From Acrocarpospora macrocephala (GTDB lineage: Bacteria; Actinomycetota; Actinomycetes; Streptosporangiales; Streptosporangiaceae): DNA of 64,000 bases. The stretch covers positions 142,364 to 206,363 of the forward strand of contig NZ_BLAE01000003.1 in the NCBI RefSeq assembly GCF_009687865.1, written 5' to 3'. The notes beneath the pieces are model-generated. The model was given only the letters and a program-made list of their open reading frames with translations, was not told the DNA's origin and searched no databases. The translations under genes and the position numbers were made by a program. Below, piece by piece: positions 17,686 to 25,849 of this stretch; within the stretch, counting starts at the first letter, position 1, and each line of letters opens with the position of its first letter.

Positions 17686-19460
17686 AGGACCTCCTCGCCG
17701 GCTCCTGGAAGATGATCAGCACCGCGTGGCGGATGGACCGGCGCAAGACCGCGATCTCGGTGGTGCTGATGGTGGCCGGCGCGGCGGCGGCCCCCGGGCT
17801 CGCCGCCGGTCTCGCGTGGATGACCAACGCCATCGTGGCCCACGACCCGGGCCAGGCGGCCCTGGCGGGCATCGTCGTCGCGGTGCTCGCCGTGATGGTG
17901 CTGACCTTCGGCCACTTCGCCCACCTGGCCTACTTCGAGCTCTCCGAGCTGGCGGAGCTCGACTTCGACGAGCAGCTCATCGCGCTCTCCAACGGTTCGG
18001 TGGGCATCGAGCACCACGAGCGGGCCGAGCACGCCGACGCGCTGACCGTGTTGCAGCAGGAGAGCCGCCAGTTCCGGGTCGGCCTGGAGGCGCTGCTCAA
18101 CAGCATCGGCCTCGGCTTGGCGGTGGCGCTCACCGGCGTGCTGCTGGCCATGGTCAACCCGTGGCTGCTGCTGTTGCCGCTGGCCGCGATCCCGCCGCTG
18201 CTCACCGGCCGGGCCGCGGAACGGGTCAGGGACAGCGCGCGGACCGCCACCGCCGAGTCCACCCGGGTGGCGCTGAACCTGTTCCACCTGTCCACGTCGG
18301 CCAGGCTCGCCGGTGAGCTGCGCGTCTTCGGCCTCGCCGGGGAGCTGCGCGGGCGGCACACCCGGCTGTGGGCGGACGCCACCCGCGGCCTGTGGCGGGC
18401 GCATCTGGCCGCCACCTGGATCCGCGCCGCCGGGCAGGTGATCTTCGCGCTGGCGTACGTGGGCGCCGTCCTGCTGGTGGTGCGGGACGCGATCGCCGGG
18501 CGGCGCAGCGTCGGCGAGGTGGTGCTGGTCATCGCGCTCGCGGCGCAGGTGAACCAGCAGGTCACGACCGCTGTCACGCTGCTGCAGGATCTGCAGCGCA
18601 TGTCCAGCGCGTACCGGCGGCTGGCCGGGATCAGGGACGTGGTCGCGGTCGCGGCGCACGGCGACGAGAGCCCGCCGGACCGGCTGCGGGACGGGATCCG
18701 GCTGGACGACGTCGGCTTCACCTACCCGGGCACCGACGCGAAGGTGCTCAGCGACGTCAACCTGCACATCCCGGCCGGAGCCACGGCCGCCATCGTCGGT
18801 GAGAACGGCGCGGGCAAGACCACGCTGGTCAAGCTGCTGTGCGGGTTCTACCGGCCGACCCGGGGCCAGGTGCTCATCGACGGGGTGGACATGCGGCGCA
18901 TCCCCATCGACGCCTGGCGGGAGCGCATCGCCGCCGGTTTCCAGGACTTCGTCCGGTACGAGTTCCTCGCCGGCGAGACGGTCGGCGTCGGCGACCTGCC
19001 CAGGCTGGACGACGAACCGGAGATCAGGGCCGCGCTGGACCGGGCGCAGGGGTCCGACGTGCTCGAGCATCTGGACGACGGCCTCCAGACCCAGCTGGGC
19101 AAGTCCTTCGCCGACGGCGTCGAGCTGTCCGGCGGCCAGTGGCAGAAGCTGGCGCTGGGCCGGGCGCTGATGCGGTCCTCGCCATTGCTGCTGGTGCTGG
19201 ACGAACCCACCTCCGCGCTCGATCCGCAGGCCGAGCACGCGCTCTTCGAACGTTACGCGGAGCAGGCCAGGCGGGTCGGCGAGGCGACCGGCGCGATCAC
19301 GCTGTTCGTGTCGCACCGCTTCTCCACCGTACGGATGGCCGACCTGATCATCGTCGTGCAGGACGGCCGGGTCGTCGAGGTCGGCGACCACAGCACGCTG
19401 GCCGCCAGCGGCGGCCTCTACTCGGAGCTCTTCGCGCTTCAAGCAAAAGCGTACAGCTGA
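17682..19460 (+). CDS. ABC exporter half-transporter B (copy 1)
   Basis: A 592-residue exporter half (membrane domain about residues 20-320, NBD about 340-590) with Walker A GENGAGKTT, signature LSGGQWQKLALGRALM, Walker B LLLVLDEPTSALD and VSHRFSTVR. GTG 17682 is in a GTGA overlap with subunit A and has GAGGAGG upstream; longer in-frame extensions are shadows of subunit A. It pairs with 15817-17685, and a close homologue is at 42507-44291. Both halves retain the catalytic Glu and signature, so both ATP sites look competent. Confidence 0.88.
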   Translation: MKDLLAGSWKMISTAWRMDRRKTAISVVLMVAGAAAAPGLAAGLAWMTNAIVAHDPGQAALAGIVVAVLAVMVLTFGHFAHLAYFELSELAELDFDEQLIALSNGSVGIEHHERAEHADALTVLQQESRQFRVGLEALLNSIGLGLAVALTGVLLAMVNPWLLLLPLAAIPPLLTGRAAERVRDSARTATAESTRVALNLFHLSTSARLAGELRVFGLAGELRGRHTRLWADATRGLWRAHLAATWIRAAGQVIFALAYVGAVLLVVRDAIAGRRSVGEVVLVIALAAQVNQQVTTAVTLLQDLQRMSSAYRRLAGIRDVVAVAAHGDESPPDRLRDGIRLDDVGFTYPGTDAKVLSDVNLHIPAGATAAIVGENGAGKTTLVKLLCGFYRPTRGQVLIDGVDMRRIPIDAWRERIAAGFQDFVRYEFLAGETVGVGDLPRLDDEPEIRAALDRAQGSDVLEHLDDGLQTQLGKSFADGVELSGGQWQKLALGRALMRSSPLLLVLDEPTSALDPQAEHALFERYAEQARRVGEATGAITLFVSHRFSTVRMADLIIVVQDGRVVEVGDHSTLAASGGLYSELFALQAKAYS

Positions 19461-19489
19461 CACCAGCTACGACGTATTAGGGAGAACTC

Positions 19490-20716
19490 ATGAAGATTTC
19501 CGTGATTATTCCCACCTACAATCGCGCTGAAATGCTGCGCGATACCCTTAATCACCTCGCCCGGCAGGACATTTCCGCCGACGATTTCGAGGTCATCGTC
19601 TCCGACGACGGCTCCTCCGATCACACCAAGGACGTGGTCGACTCCTTCGCCGGGCAGCTGCACATGAAATACCACTTCATGGAGTATCTGGGGTTCCGGG
19701 CCGGGCACGCCCGCAACGCGGGGGCCAGGATGGCGTCCGCGCCGCTGTTCGTCTTCCTCGACACCGGCGGCATGGTCGGCCCCGGCTTCCTCCGCGCCCA
19801 CCTGGCCGAGCACGCCCGTCCCGGCGGCCCGCGGGCCATCGTCGGGTACGCCTACGGCTACAACCCCGACTACGGCCACGACCAGGTGGACGCCATCGCC
19901 GAGGCGATGTCCCGGATGCCGCCCGAGCAGGTGGTCGAGCATTTCACCGGCCAGTCGTGGTTCCTGGACGTCAGGCACGGACTGTACGAGAAATATGACT
20001 TCGACCTGAGCCGCATGGCCATCCCGTGGCTGCTCTTCTTCACCATCAACGTCTCCGTCCCGGCCAAGGAGTTCCACGAGGTCGGCGGTTTCGACGAGGG
20101 CTTCGACCGCTGGGGCTGCGAGGACATGCATCTCGGCTTCAGGCTGTTCAAGAGCGGCGTGCCGCTGGTCCTGTCCAGGACGGCCTGGGCGCTGGAGTAT
20201 CCGCACGAGCGGAACCGGGCCAACGACATGCAGGACGTCGCGATCAACCTGCGCTACTTCCTGCGCGGCTGGGAGGAGCCCCAGGTCGAGTTGCTCGCCC
20301 TGCTCATCCCGCGGCTGCTCTTCGGGACCATCGACGACGAGTGCCGTGCTGTGCTCGACTGGGCGGCGAGTGTCCGCGACCTGGACGTGTCCGCCGAGAT
20401 CGACGCGGCCGTGCAGGAGATCGCGCCGACCGGCCGGATCGTCGTCATCGGCGCGGGCGGCCGGGTGCCGCCGTCGCTGCCCCCGGCCACCCTGTTCGAC
20501 ATCGACCGCGATCTGCTTCAGCGGGCGACCGCGGGCGGCGGCCACACCGGGCACCACCGGATCGGGCTGCTCACCGGTCTTGAGGACCAGTCCGTGGACA
20601 CGGTCGTCATCACCTCCCGCATGGCCGGGCTCTGGGATCGGTGGAGCGAGGACTTGCTGGCCGAGGCGGGACGGGTGGGGCGCAAGATCCACGTCACTTT
20701 CAGTGCGCATTCTTAG
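19490..20716 (+). CDS. GT2 glycosyltransferase fused to a methyltransferase-like domain
   Basis: A 408-residue protein. Residues 1-260 form a GT2/GT-A domain paralogous to the 14900 product (SVIIPTYNRAEMLRDTL, VSDDGSSDHT, FDEGFDRWGCEDMHLGFRL). The DxD position reads VFLDTGGMVGP (D-T-G). Residues 300-408 form a second Rossmann-like unit with GRIVVIGAGGRVPP, an acidic strand end LFDIDRDLL and SVDTVVITSRMAGLWDRW, resembling a class I methyltransferase core whose SAM glycine loop looks degenerate. GGGAG precedes the start. It lies downstream of the ABC pair in the same operon. I cannot say whether the tail binds SAM or is structural. Confidence 0.7.
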   Translation: MKISVIIPTYNRAEMLRDTLNHLARQDISADDFEVIVSDDGSSDHTKDVVDSFAGQLHMKYHFMEYLGFRAGHARNAGARMASAPLFVFLDTGGMVGPGFLRAHLAEHARPGGPRAIVGYAYGYNPDYGHDQVDAIAEAMSRMPPEQVVEHFTGQSWFLDVRHGLYEKYDFDLSRMAIPWLLFFTINVSVPAKEFHEVGGFDEGFDRWGCEDMHLGFRLFKSGVPLVLSRTAWALEYPHERNRANDMQDVAINLRYFLRGWEEPQVELLALLIPRLLFGTIDDECRAVLDWAASVRDLDVSAEIDAAVQEIAPTGRIVVIGAGGRVPPSLPPATLFDIDRDLLQRATAGGGHTGHHRIGLLTGLEDQSVDTVVITSRMAGLWDRWSEDLLAEAGRVGRKIHVTFSAHS

Positions 20717-20804
20717 AGATGCGCGGTCGCTCCCCGCATTCGAGTATCAATTCATCGGTAAAACGAGGAGGGACCGTGGAGACAAAGAATTCAGGGGGCC
20801 GGTC

Positions 20805-21752
20805 ATGAAGCGGCTCACATTATTCGCGGTAATCGCGGCGCTGGTGACCCTGTTCACCTCCGCCGCCGGGCCGGCCAACGCCGGCGGCGACCTCAGGCAC
20901 GGCAAGGTCACCGTGGACGGCGGCAGCATCCACTACGTCCGGGCCGGCAACGGCCCGCCGCTGGTGCTGCTGCACGGCTGGCTCGGCACCTGGTACACCT
21001 GGAACAAGGTCATCCCCGAGCTGGCCCGCGACCACACCGTGCTCGCCTTCGACCTGCCCGGCATCGGCGAGTCCAGCGTGTACGCCGGCGGCTACGACAA
21101 GGTCACCACCGCCCACCGGATCCGCGAGGCGGTCCGCAAGATCGGCTTCCGCGGCCAGGTCGAGCTCCTCGCCCACGACGTCGGCGGCCAGGTCGCCTAC
21201 CCCTACGCCCGGGACTTCCCCGGCGAGGTCACCAGGCTGGCGGTCATCGAGGCCCTGCTGCCCGGCTTCGGCCAGGAGGACTTCTACCCCTTCAGCTGGC
21301 ACTTCCAGTTCAACATGTCACCCATCGCGGAAGCGGTCTGGGACACCGGCGACACCAAGCCGATCCTCGACCACTTCTTCGACGGCGCGCGGCACCCCGA
21401 GAACATCGCCCGCGAGGTCTTCTACAAGGCCTACTCCGACCCCGGCGACCGCCACGCCGGCTTCGAGTACTACCGCTCACTGGCCACGGACGCCGCCGAC
21501 AACCAGGCCAACGCCGAGGCCAAGCGCCTGACGATGCCCGTCCTCGCGATCGGCGGCCAGCAGGCCCTGGGCGGAATCATCGCAGGCTCCTTCCGCCGCG
21601 TCGCCGACGACGTCCGCGAAGTGATCGCCCCCGAATCCGGCCACTTCACCCCCGAAGAGAACCCCCAGTTCACCGCCGCCTGCACAAAACTCTTCTTCGC
21701 CAACACTCCCCAGCCGACTCCTCCCGCCGAACTCGCGGGTTGCGCCGCCTGA
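20805..21752 (+). CDS. Secreted alpha/beta hydrolase with Asp nucleophile (epoxide-hydrolase-like)
   Basis: A 315-residue protein starting at ATG 20805. A Sec signal (KRLTLFAVIAALVTLFTSAAGPANA, cleavage after ANA) is followed by an alpha/beta-hydrolase core: oxyanion segment LLHGWLGTWYTW (HGWL rather than the usual HGxP), nucleophile Asp125 in LLAHDVGGQVA, as in epoxide hydrolases and haloalkane dehalogenases, and His in ESGHFTPEENP. Codon 6 is the rare TTA (20820-20822), a possible bldA control point. It sits just upstream of the enediyne core. An exported epoxide-opening enzyme could detoxify an epoxide-bearing product outside the cell; that is inference. Confidence 0.75.
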   Translation: MKRLTLFAVIAALVTLFTSAAGPANAGGDLRHGKVTVDGGSIHYVRAGNGPPLVLLHGWLGTWYTWNKVIPELARDHTVLAFDLPGIGESSVYAGGYDKVTTAHRIREAVRKIGFRGQVELLAHDVGGQVAYPYARDFPGEVTRLAVIEALLPGFGQEDFYPFSWHFQFNMSPIAEAVWDTGDTKPILDHFFDGARHPENIAREVFYKAYSDPGDRHAGFEYYRSLATDAADNQANAEAKRLTMPVLAIGGQQALGGIIAGSFRRVADDVREVIAPESGHFTPEENPQFTAACTKLFFANTPQPTPPAELAGCAA

Positions 21753-21768
21753 CCCAGCGTTTCATTGT

Positions 21769-21797
21769 CGCCGCCGCTCGGATTTCGAGCGGCGGCG
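21769..21797. terminator. Hairpin terminator after the GT2/ABC/hydrolase operon
   Basis: Perfect 12-base arms CGCCGCCGCTCG and CGAGCGGCGGCG around the loop GATTT, 17 bases after the hydrolase stop. No long T run follows, as is common in actinomycetes. Confidence 0.75.
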
Positions 21798-21898
21798 TTG
21801 TCATGTGCGCACGTTCGGAGATGGCTCGCGCACGTCCGGAGAAGCGTGGGTGCGGGGTGGCGGGGGATTGTGTGATTGACGCGATCCGAGGAGGGGCG

Positions 21899-22885
21899 AT
21901 GCCTACCACGATTGGTTCGTTGCGCAGGCTGGTGTTGACGCCGGCGTTGCGGGAGGTGACTTTTGCCGCGCGGGGGTTTCCGGAGGGGCCGCCGGGGGCG
22001 ACGCGGCATCTGGAGGCGATTCCGCAGGCGGTGATCTGCGGGTTCGAGTGGGGGATCGACGCGCGGGACCAGTGGGAGGTGGAGCGGCGGCTGGAGCTAA
22101 TCGAGCCGGAGCAGCGCGGGTTCGCCTACGAGGGGGCCACGATGGCGTTCACCGTGGTGGACGCGATGGGTGGGGGGCGTGGGAAGCGGACGAGGGACCT
22201 GTTGATGGGGCCGGGGCGGCCGCACATCTTCCTGACCTACATCGGGATCGGGTTCGCCATGGCGCGGCTGCCCCGGGTGCTGTGGAAGAAGGTGATGCCG
22301 GATCTGAGCGGCACGCCGTACTATCCCGCGATGACCTGGCTGGCCGTCGACGGGTACGGCTTCGACCGGGCCTACTTCGAGACCAGGCGCTGGGTGGACG
22401 AGCAGCGGATCCCGGCCGCCTACCCGTGGGAGGGCCGGGCGGACTACTTCCCGCGCGCCATCGACCAGGGCATCGGCCGGGCGCTGTGGTTCATCCACGG
22501 CGGGCAGGTGCCGGGCGTGGCCGCCGCGGTGCGGCGGTTCGCGGGGGACCGGCAGGCCGACCTGTGGAGCGGGGTCGGGCTGGCGGCGACGTTCGCGGGC
22601 GGCTCGGACCCGGCGGCGCTGGCGGCGCTGCGGCGCGAGTCGGGGGAGCACTGGGCGCAGCTGGCGCAGGGCGTGGTGTTCGCCGCGAAGGCCCGCCACT
22701 ACGCCGGGCACGTGCCCGAGCACAGCGCGGCGGGAGTGTCGATCCTGGCCGACCTGACGGTCGACGCGGCGGTCGCGGTGGCCGACGACTCGGCCGCGGA
22801 TCCCGCCGAGAAGGCCGATCTCCCGGCCTACGAGTTGTGGCGGAATAACGTCCGCACCCGGCTTAATTCGCGTGAGCAAGTTTGA
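21899..22885 (+). CDS. DUF1702 enediyne biosynthesis protein (E3-like), copy 1
   Basis: A 328-residue DUF1702 protein, the family known from the conserved enediyne cassette (UnbL/E3 type). Family blocks seen: RGFAYEGATMAFTVVDAM, LTYIGIGFAMARLPRVLW, LAVDGYGFDRAYFE and AIDQGIGRALWFI. ATG 21899 has GAGGAGGGG upstream; the frame is open further upstream without family similarity. The biochemical role is unknown. It heads the core operon, and a second diverged copy follows directly. Confidence 0.85.
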   Translation: MPTTIGSLRRLVLTPALREVTFAARGFPEGPPGATRHLEAIPQAVICGFEWGIDARDQWEVERRLELIEPEQRGFAYEGATMAFTVVDAMGGGRGKRTRDLLMGPGRPHIFLTYIGIGFAMARLPRVLWKKVMPDLSGTPYYPAMTWLAVDGYGFDRAYFETRRWVDEQRIPAAYPWEGRADYFPRAIDQGIGRALWFIHGGQVPGVAAAVRRFAGDRQADLWSGVGLAATFAGGSDPAALAALRRESGEHWAQLAQGVVFAAKARHYAGHVPEHSAAGVSILADLTVDAAVAVADDSAADPAEKADLPAYELWRNNVRTRLNSREQV

Positions 22886-22922
22886 AGTAGACGCACCTCC
22901 ACAGTCAATGGATATTTGATAT

Positions 22923-23897
22923 GTGGCTAATATGGTGCGTGCGCTGAGGCGCAAAATACTAACCCCGGACATGTCCGCCACAAGGCTCGACGTGCGGGGC
23001 TTCCACGAAAAGAGCCCAGCCGCCAAAGAATTACTCGAAACGGTCGGGCGATCATTTCTCACCGGATTCGCCCACGCCGCCGAGGCGCGCACACCCGCCG
23101 ACGCGGAAGAATTGCTGGAGAGAATTACCAAACGATTCCGCGGATTCGCCTACGAGGGCGCGGCGATGGCATTCACCATCGTCGACGCGCTGCCATTCGG
23201 CGGGCGCGGAAGGCTCCAGGGATTCCTCGAAGGGCGCGGCAAGGACCACGTCTACATGGTCTATGTCGGGGTCGGCTGGGCGATGGCCCGGCTGCCCCGG
23301 ATGGTGTGGTCGCGCGTCCAGGCCCCCGATCCGCTGCTGCGCTGGCTGGCCCTGGACGGCTACGGCTTCCACCAGGCGTACTTCCAGACCGCCAAGTACG
23401 TGCACGGCCAGTTCCAGGAGCCGCGCTTCCCGTGGCCGCGCGGCGACCACGGCGGCTACCAGAACCGGGCCATCGACCAGGGCATCGGCCGGGCCATGTG
23501 GTTCGTCGGCGGAACCGACCCCGACCTGGTCGCCTCGATGATCGAGAAGTTCCCGCAGGCCCGCCGCGCCGACCTGTACGCCGGCACCGGCCTGGCCGCC
23601 ACCTACGCGGGCGGCGCCTCGGAAGCCGAACTACGCGAACTCTGGGAACGGGCGGGACAGTACCGGCCGCAGGTCGCGCAGGGCAGCGCGTTCGGCGCGA
23701 CCGCCCGGGTCCAGGCCGGGCTGCTCGGCCCGCACACCGAGCTGGCCGTCCGCGTCTTCTGCGGGATGACGCCGGAGAAGGCGTCCCTGATCTGCGCGGA
23801 GGCCCTGCCCGACGGGCCGCTGGACGGCGCCCCACCCGGCTACGAGGTGTGGCGCCAGCGCATCGCCGATGAATTCGTATCTCTTGGGAGGTGTTAG
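22923..23897 (+). CDS. DUF1702 enediyne biosynthesis protein (E3-like), copy 2
   Basis: A 324-residue DUF1702 homologue of the preceding gene: RGFAYEGAAMAFTIVDAL, YVGVGWAMARLPRMVW, LALDGYGFHQAYFQ and AIDQGIGRAMWFVGG. GTG 22923 or ATG 22932 may be the start; neither has a strong ribosome site. A TTA codon (23031-23033) lies in the N-terminal part. The first 60 codons and the upstream spacer are noticeably AT-richer than the rest. The copies differ enough to be old paralogues rather than a recent duplication. It ends three bases before the UnbV gene. Confidence 0.85.
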   Translation: MANMVRALRRKILTPDMSATRLDVRGFHEKSPAAKELLETVGRSFLTGFAHAAEARTPADAEELLERITKRFRGFAYEGAAMAFTIVDALPFGGRGRLQGFLEGRGKDHVYMVYVGVGWAMARLPRMVWSRVQAPDPLLRWLALDGYGFHQAYFQTAKYVHGQFQEPRFPWPRGDHGGYQNRAIDQGIGRAMWFVGGTDPDLVASMIEKFPQARRADLYAGTGLAATYAGGASEAELRELWERAGQYRPQVAQGSAFGATARVQAGLLGPHTELAVRVFCGMTPEKASLICAEALPDGPLDGAPPGYEVWRQRIADEFVSLGRC

Positions 23898-23900
23898 TCA

Positions 23901-25844
23901 GTGGCAAGCACAGCTGGCTGGGTCCGCAGGCAACTGCCGGGCATCGTGGCACTGGTGGCGCTGGCGGTGGCGTACGTCATCGTCAAGCTGCCCACCCCGT
24001 CCCCGGCGGAACGGGCCGACATCGCGAGCACGTACGCGTTCCAGCCGATGAACATCGCCATGCCGAGCGGGTTCAAGCAGCAGACGATCCGCCGCGTCAA
24101 CAAGGACTACAAGCACATCGACGCGTGGATCTCCTCGGTCGGCTCCGGCATCGCCATGAACGATCTGGACGGCGACGGCCTGGCCAACGACCTGTGTGTC
24201 ACCGACCCGCGCATCGACCAGGTCGTGGTCACCCCGACCCCCGGCCTGAAGTCCGACCGGTACGCGCCGTTCGCGCTGGTCCCGGCCGGGCTGCCGATGA
24301 ACGACGTGATGGCCCCGATGGGGTGCGTGCCCGCCGACCTGAACGAGGACGGCCGGATGGACCTGCTGGTCTACCTGTGGGGGCGGACGCCGATCATCTA
24401 CCTGGCCAAAGCGGATGCGAAGGGCCTGAGCGCAGGGGCGTACCAGGCGATCGAGGCCGTGCCGCCGCGGAGCAGCACCCCGGGCTACACCGGCCCGCAG
24501 TGGAACACCAACGCCGTGGTCGTCGACGACTTCGACGGCGACGGCCACGACGACGTATACGTGGGTAACTACTTCCCGCACGGCCCGGTCCTGGACGACC
24601 GGCTGAGCGGCGGCGTCGTCATGAACGCCTCCATGTCGCGCGGCCTCAACGGTGGTGAGGACTACTTCCTGCGCTGGACCGCGTCCGGGCCGGACTCGGT
24701 CACCTTCCAGCAGATCGACAACGGGCTGCCGCGCACCGTCTCCGCGGGCTGGGTGCTGGCCGCCGGGGCCACCGACGTGGACGGCGACATGCTGCCCGAG
24801 ATGTACCTCGGCCACGACTTCGGCCCCGACCGGATGCTGCACAACGCGTCTACCCCGGGCCGGATCAGGTTCACCGTGGCCGAAGGCACCAGGACCCCGC
24901 TGATCCCCAAGTCCAAGGTGGTCGGCCGGGACTCGTTCAAGGGCATGGGCGTCGACTTCGGCGACCTCAACGGCGACGGCCTCTACGACATGTTCGTCAG
25001 CAACATCACCACCTCCTTCGGCATCGAGGAGAGCAACTTCGCCTTCATGAGCACCGCGAAGGACAAGAGCCAGATGCGCGCCGACCTGACCTCCGGGCAC
25101 GCGCCCTGGGAGGACCTGAGCGCGCCCCTCGGCCTGGCCTGGTCCGGCTGGGGCTGGGACCTGAAGATCGCGGACTTCGACAACAGCGGCCAGCCGGCCA
25201 TCGCGCAGACCACCGGCTTCGTCAAGGGCGAGGTCAACCGGTGGCCGCTGCTGCAGGAGCTGGCCACCGCCAACGACGGCGTGCTCGAATTCCCGATGTG
25301 GTGGCCGAACGTGACGGCCGGGGACGACGTCGCCGGCGGCCAGACCTTCGCCTTCTACGCCAAGGGCAAGGACGGCTACTGGAGCAACGTGGCCGGCGAG
25401 CTCGGCCTGGCCATCCCCGTGCCCACCCGCGGCGTCGCCACCGGTGACGCGGACGGAGACGGCCGCCTGGACATGGCGCTCGCCCGGCAGTGGGACGAGC
25501 CCGTCTTCTACCAGAACACCAGCCCTGCCAAGGGCGGCTTCCTCGGCCTGCGGCTCACCCACGAGCAGGACGGCGACATCAAGCCCGGCTCGCCGGTGGT
25601 GGGCGCGCAGGTCACGGTGACCATGCCCGGCGGCGGCAAGCAGGTGTCCCGGGTGGACGGCGGCAGCGGCCACTCCGGTAAGCGCAGCAGCGAGGTGCAC
25701 TTCGGCCTCGGCGACAACGTGACCGGCCCGCTCCAGGTGAACCTCTGCTGGCGCGACCGCACCGGTCAGATCCACGAACAGAATCTGCAGCTGACGCCGG
25801 GCTGGCACAACATCCAGCTGGGCGCTCAGGCAACGGAGAGGTGA
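23901..25844 (+). CDS. UnbV/E4-type enediyne protein (FG-GAP repeats, ASPIC domain)
   Basis: A 647-residue extracytoplasmic protein of the CRTAC1/UnbV family found in every enediyne core. An N-terminal anchor or signal helix (LPGIVALVALAVAYVIV) is followed by about seven Ca-binding FG-GAP-like repeats with DxDxDG loops: NDLDGDG, ADLNEDGRMD, DDFDGDGHDD, TDVDGDMLPE, GDLNGDGLYD, ADFDNSGQP and GDADGDGRLD. The C-terminal ASPIC/UnbV domain runs from about residue 550. GTG 23901 follows GGGAGG. Its stop overlaps the UnbU gene. Its biochemical function in enediyne formation is unknown; the repeats suggest a beta-propeller outside the membrane. Confidence 0.9.
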   Translation: MASTAGWVRRQLPGIVALVALAVAYVIVKLPTPSPAERADIASTYAFQPMNIAMPSGFKQQTIRRVNKDYKHIDAWISSVGSGIAMNDLDGDGLANDLCVTDPRIDQVVVTPTPGLKSDRYAPFALVPAGLPMNDVMAPMGCVPADLNEDGRMDLLVYLWGRTPIIYLAKADAKGLSAGAYQAIEAVPPRSSTPGYTGPQWNTNAVVVDDFDGDGHDDVYVGNYFPHGPVLDDRLSGGVVMNASMSRGLNGGEDYFLRWTASGPDSVTFQQIDNGLPRTVSAGWVLAAGATDVDGDMLPEMYLGHDFGPDRMLHNASTPGRIRFTVAEGTRTPLIPKSKVVGRDSFKGMGVDFGDLNGDGLYDMFVSNITTSFGIEESNFAFMSTAKDKSQMRADLTSGHAPWEDLSAPLGLAWSGWGWDLKIADFDNSGQPAIAQTTGFVKGEVNRWPLLQELATANDGVLEFPMWWPNVTAGDDVAGGQTFAFYAKGKDGYWSNVAGELGLAIPVPTRGVATGDADGDGRLDMALARQWDEPVFYQNTSPAKGGFLGLRLTHEQDGDIKPGSPVVGAQVTVTMPGGGKQVSRVDGGSGHSGKRSSEVHFGLGDNVTGPLQVNLCWRDRTGQIHEQNLQLTPGWHNIQLGAQATER

Positions 25845-25849
25845 CTCCT

